Positions 14,021-15,100 of a stretch of DNA of 15,100 bases are shown piece after piece; position 1 is the first letter of the stretch; the number at the start of each line of letters is the position of its first letter. The notes beneath the pieces were generated by a model. The model was not told the origin of the DNA. It ran no database searches and was given only the letters and a program-made list of their open reading frames with translations. The stretch is from Marinosulfonomonas sp. (GTDB lineage Bacteria; Pseudomonadota; Alphaproteobacteria; Rhodobacterales; Rhodobacteraceae): the NCBI GenBank assembly GCA_015494385.1, contig WGBJ01000475.1, positions 1 to 15,100 on the forward strand, read 5' to 3'. Both the position numbers and the translations under genes were made by a program.

Positions 14021-15100
14021 TCAACCTTTGTCATGGAAGAAGTCATAGAGTGTTTCTGCCAACCGGTGCGAAATTCCCTCAACTTTCTTCAGGTCTTCCA
14101 GCCCCGCACGACTAACCGCCTTGGCGCTGCCGAAATGCGCCAAAAGGGCGCGTTTTCGGGCCGCACCGACGCCCGGAACCCCGTCCAGAGGCGTTTCACC
14201 CATTGCTTTGGCCCGTTTGGCACGGTGGGTGCCGATGGCAAAACGGTGCACTTCGTCGCGCAGGCGCTGCACGAAATAAAGCACCGGATCATTATGCCGC
14301 AGGGCAAAGGGGCGTTTTCCGATGCGGTAAAATTCCTCTTTGCCTGCATCACGGTCCTCGCCTTTGGCCACGCCGACCATCGCAATGTCGTCCACCCCGT
14401 ATTCGCGCATGATCTCGGCCACCGCCGAAACCTGCCCCGCACCGCCGTCAATCAGCAACAGGTCGGGCCAGTTGTCGCCTTTACGCTCGGGATCCTCTTT
14501 CAGCAGGCGTTTGAACCGGCGGCCCAGCACCTCTTTCATCATGCCGAAATCATCGCCGGGGGTCAGTTCGGTATCTTTGATGTTGAACTTGCGGTATTGG
14601 CTTTTGAGATAGCCCTCCGGCCCCGCAACAATCATCGCCCCGACCGCATGGGCCCCCTGAATATGCGAGTTGTCGTAAACCTCGATCCTTTTGGGCGGTG
14701 CGTCCAGATCAAAGGCCTCGCCCAGCCCTTTCAACAGTTTTGCCTGCGTTGCCGTTTCCGCCATCCGGCGGGCCAGACTTTCGCGGGCGTTGCGGGCGGC
14801 CCCCTCGACCAGCTCGGCCTTTTCGCCGCGTTTGGGCACGATGATTTCAACCTTGCGACCGGCCTTCTGGCTTAGTGCCTCTTGCATCAGGTCGTCGTTT
14901 TCAATCGGGTGGGACAGTAATATCTGGCGCGGCGGCAGTTTGTTGTCATAGAACTGGCCAAGGAAGGCCTCCAGCACCTCGCGTTCCTCGGCCCCTGCCC
15001 CCGTGCGTGGATAGAAATCCTTGTTCCCCCAGTTTTGGTTGGCGCGGATAAAGAACACCTGAACGCACGCCTGCCCGCCATCCATATGCAGCGCAATCAC
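14021..15100 (-). CDS. uvrC: excinuclease ABC subunit C, C-terminal part (5' end outside window)
   Basis: The visible 359 residues are the C-terminal portion of UvrC, which makes both incisions around DNA damage in nucleotide excision repair. The frame runs off the right edge; the first visible codon is an internal GTG, and by family length roughly 250-270 residues are missing. The RNase H-like endonuclease part has EVYDNSHIQG, DLLLIDGGAGQ and RDEVHRFAI, holding the acidic and His catalytic residues. The end carries two helix-hairpin-helix motifs (DGVPGVGAARKRALLAHFG and LKKVEGISHRLAETLYDFF). It is the first visible gene of the uvrC-pgsA-moaD-moaE operon. Confidence 0.97.
   Translation of the reverse strand: MIALHMDGGQACVQVFFIRANQNWGNKDFYPRTGAGAEEREVLEAFLGQFYDNKLPPRQILLSHPIENDDLMQEALSQKAGRKVEIIVPKRGEKAELVEGAARNARESLARRMAETATQAKLLKGLGEAFDLDAPPKRIEVYDNSHIQGAHAVGAMIVAGPEGYLKSQYRKFNIKDTELTPGDDFGMMKEVLGRRFKRLLKEDPERKGDNWPDLLLIDGGAGQVSAVAEIMREYGVDDIAMVGVAKGEDRDAGKEEFYRIGKRPFALRHNDPVLYFVQRLRDEVHRFAIGTHRAKRAKAMGETPLDGVPGVGAARKRALLAHFGSAKAVSRAGLEDLKKVEGISHRLAETLYDFFHDKG

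Noticed and set aside
13460..14875. Long plus-strand open frame (471 codons) across pgsA and uvrC
   Set aside because: Antisense to two clear genes with complete motifs. His/Gln/Arg-rich composition is typical of a GC-rich shadow frame.

Overview
The window looks like chromosomal DNA of an alphaproteobacterium, most likely Rhodobacterales (Roseobacter group). This rests on the GC-rich coding sequence, the tight operons with ATGA stop/start overlaps, the plant/alphaproteobacterial-type glutamate-cysteine ligase, the uvrC-pgsA-moaD-moaE string and the form of the PyrC-like protein. It is gene-dense: there is no RNA gene, CRISPR array or prophage, and the only gene-free stretch above 150 bp is a small palindromic element.

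Region 1 (1-3366, + strand) is one operon: the 3' end of an unidentified gene, a bacterial PH-like (bPH) membrane protein, a 55-residue ORF, a second bPH-like membrane protein, a dihydroorotase-type protein (pyrC) and plsY. Four successive junctions are 4-nt ATGA overlaps. The PyrC-like protein lacks the HxH metal motif and the catalytic Asp of active dihydroorotases, so it is probably a non-catalytic partner (PyrC'/PyrX type). Region 2 (3454-4560, + strand) is a membrane fatty acid desaturase followed by a strong intrinsic terminator.

Region 3 (4570-6389, + strand) is the most novel-looking part. A GbsR/MarR-family regulator is followed by three small membrane proteins of unknown function; the first and third are paralogues of equal length (141 aa). 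Two almost identical palindromes, TTTCTGT-N4-ACAGAAA, lie just upstream of the regulator and exactly over the start codon of the first membrane gene. This suggests a self-contained, autoregulated membrane module. Region 4 (6383-9063, - strand) is rsmE, a small membrane protein and gshA. It is convergent with region 3 (7-nt overlap) and divergent from ubiA, with only 12 nt between start codons.

Region 5 (9076-12374, + strand) is ubiA (ubiquinone synthesis), then a large OmpA-domain envelope protein with three internal repeats of about 125 residues, overlapping by 8 nt a small membrane-anchored coiled-coil protein. Region 6 (12371-12639) is a 269-bp MITE-like element with 26-bp perfect terminal inverted repeats bounded by CTAG. 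It sits in what was apparently an 8-nt gap between two convergent stop codons. Region 7 (12643-15100, - strand) is the operon uvrC (5' part outside the window), pgsA, moaD, moaE, covering DNA repair, phosphatidylglycerol synthesis and molybdopterin synthase.
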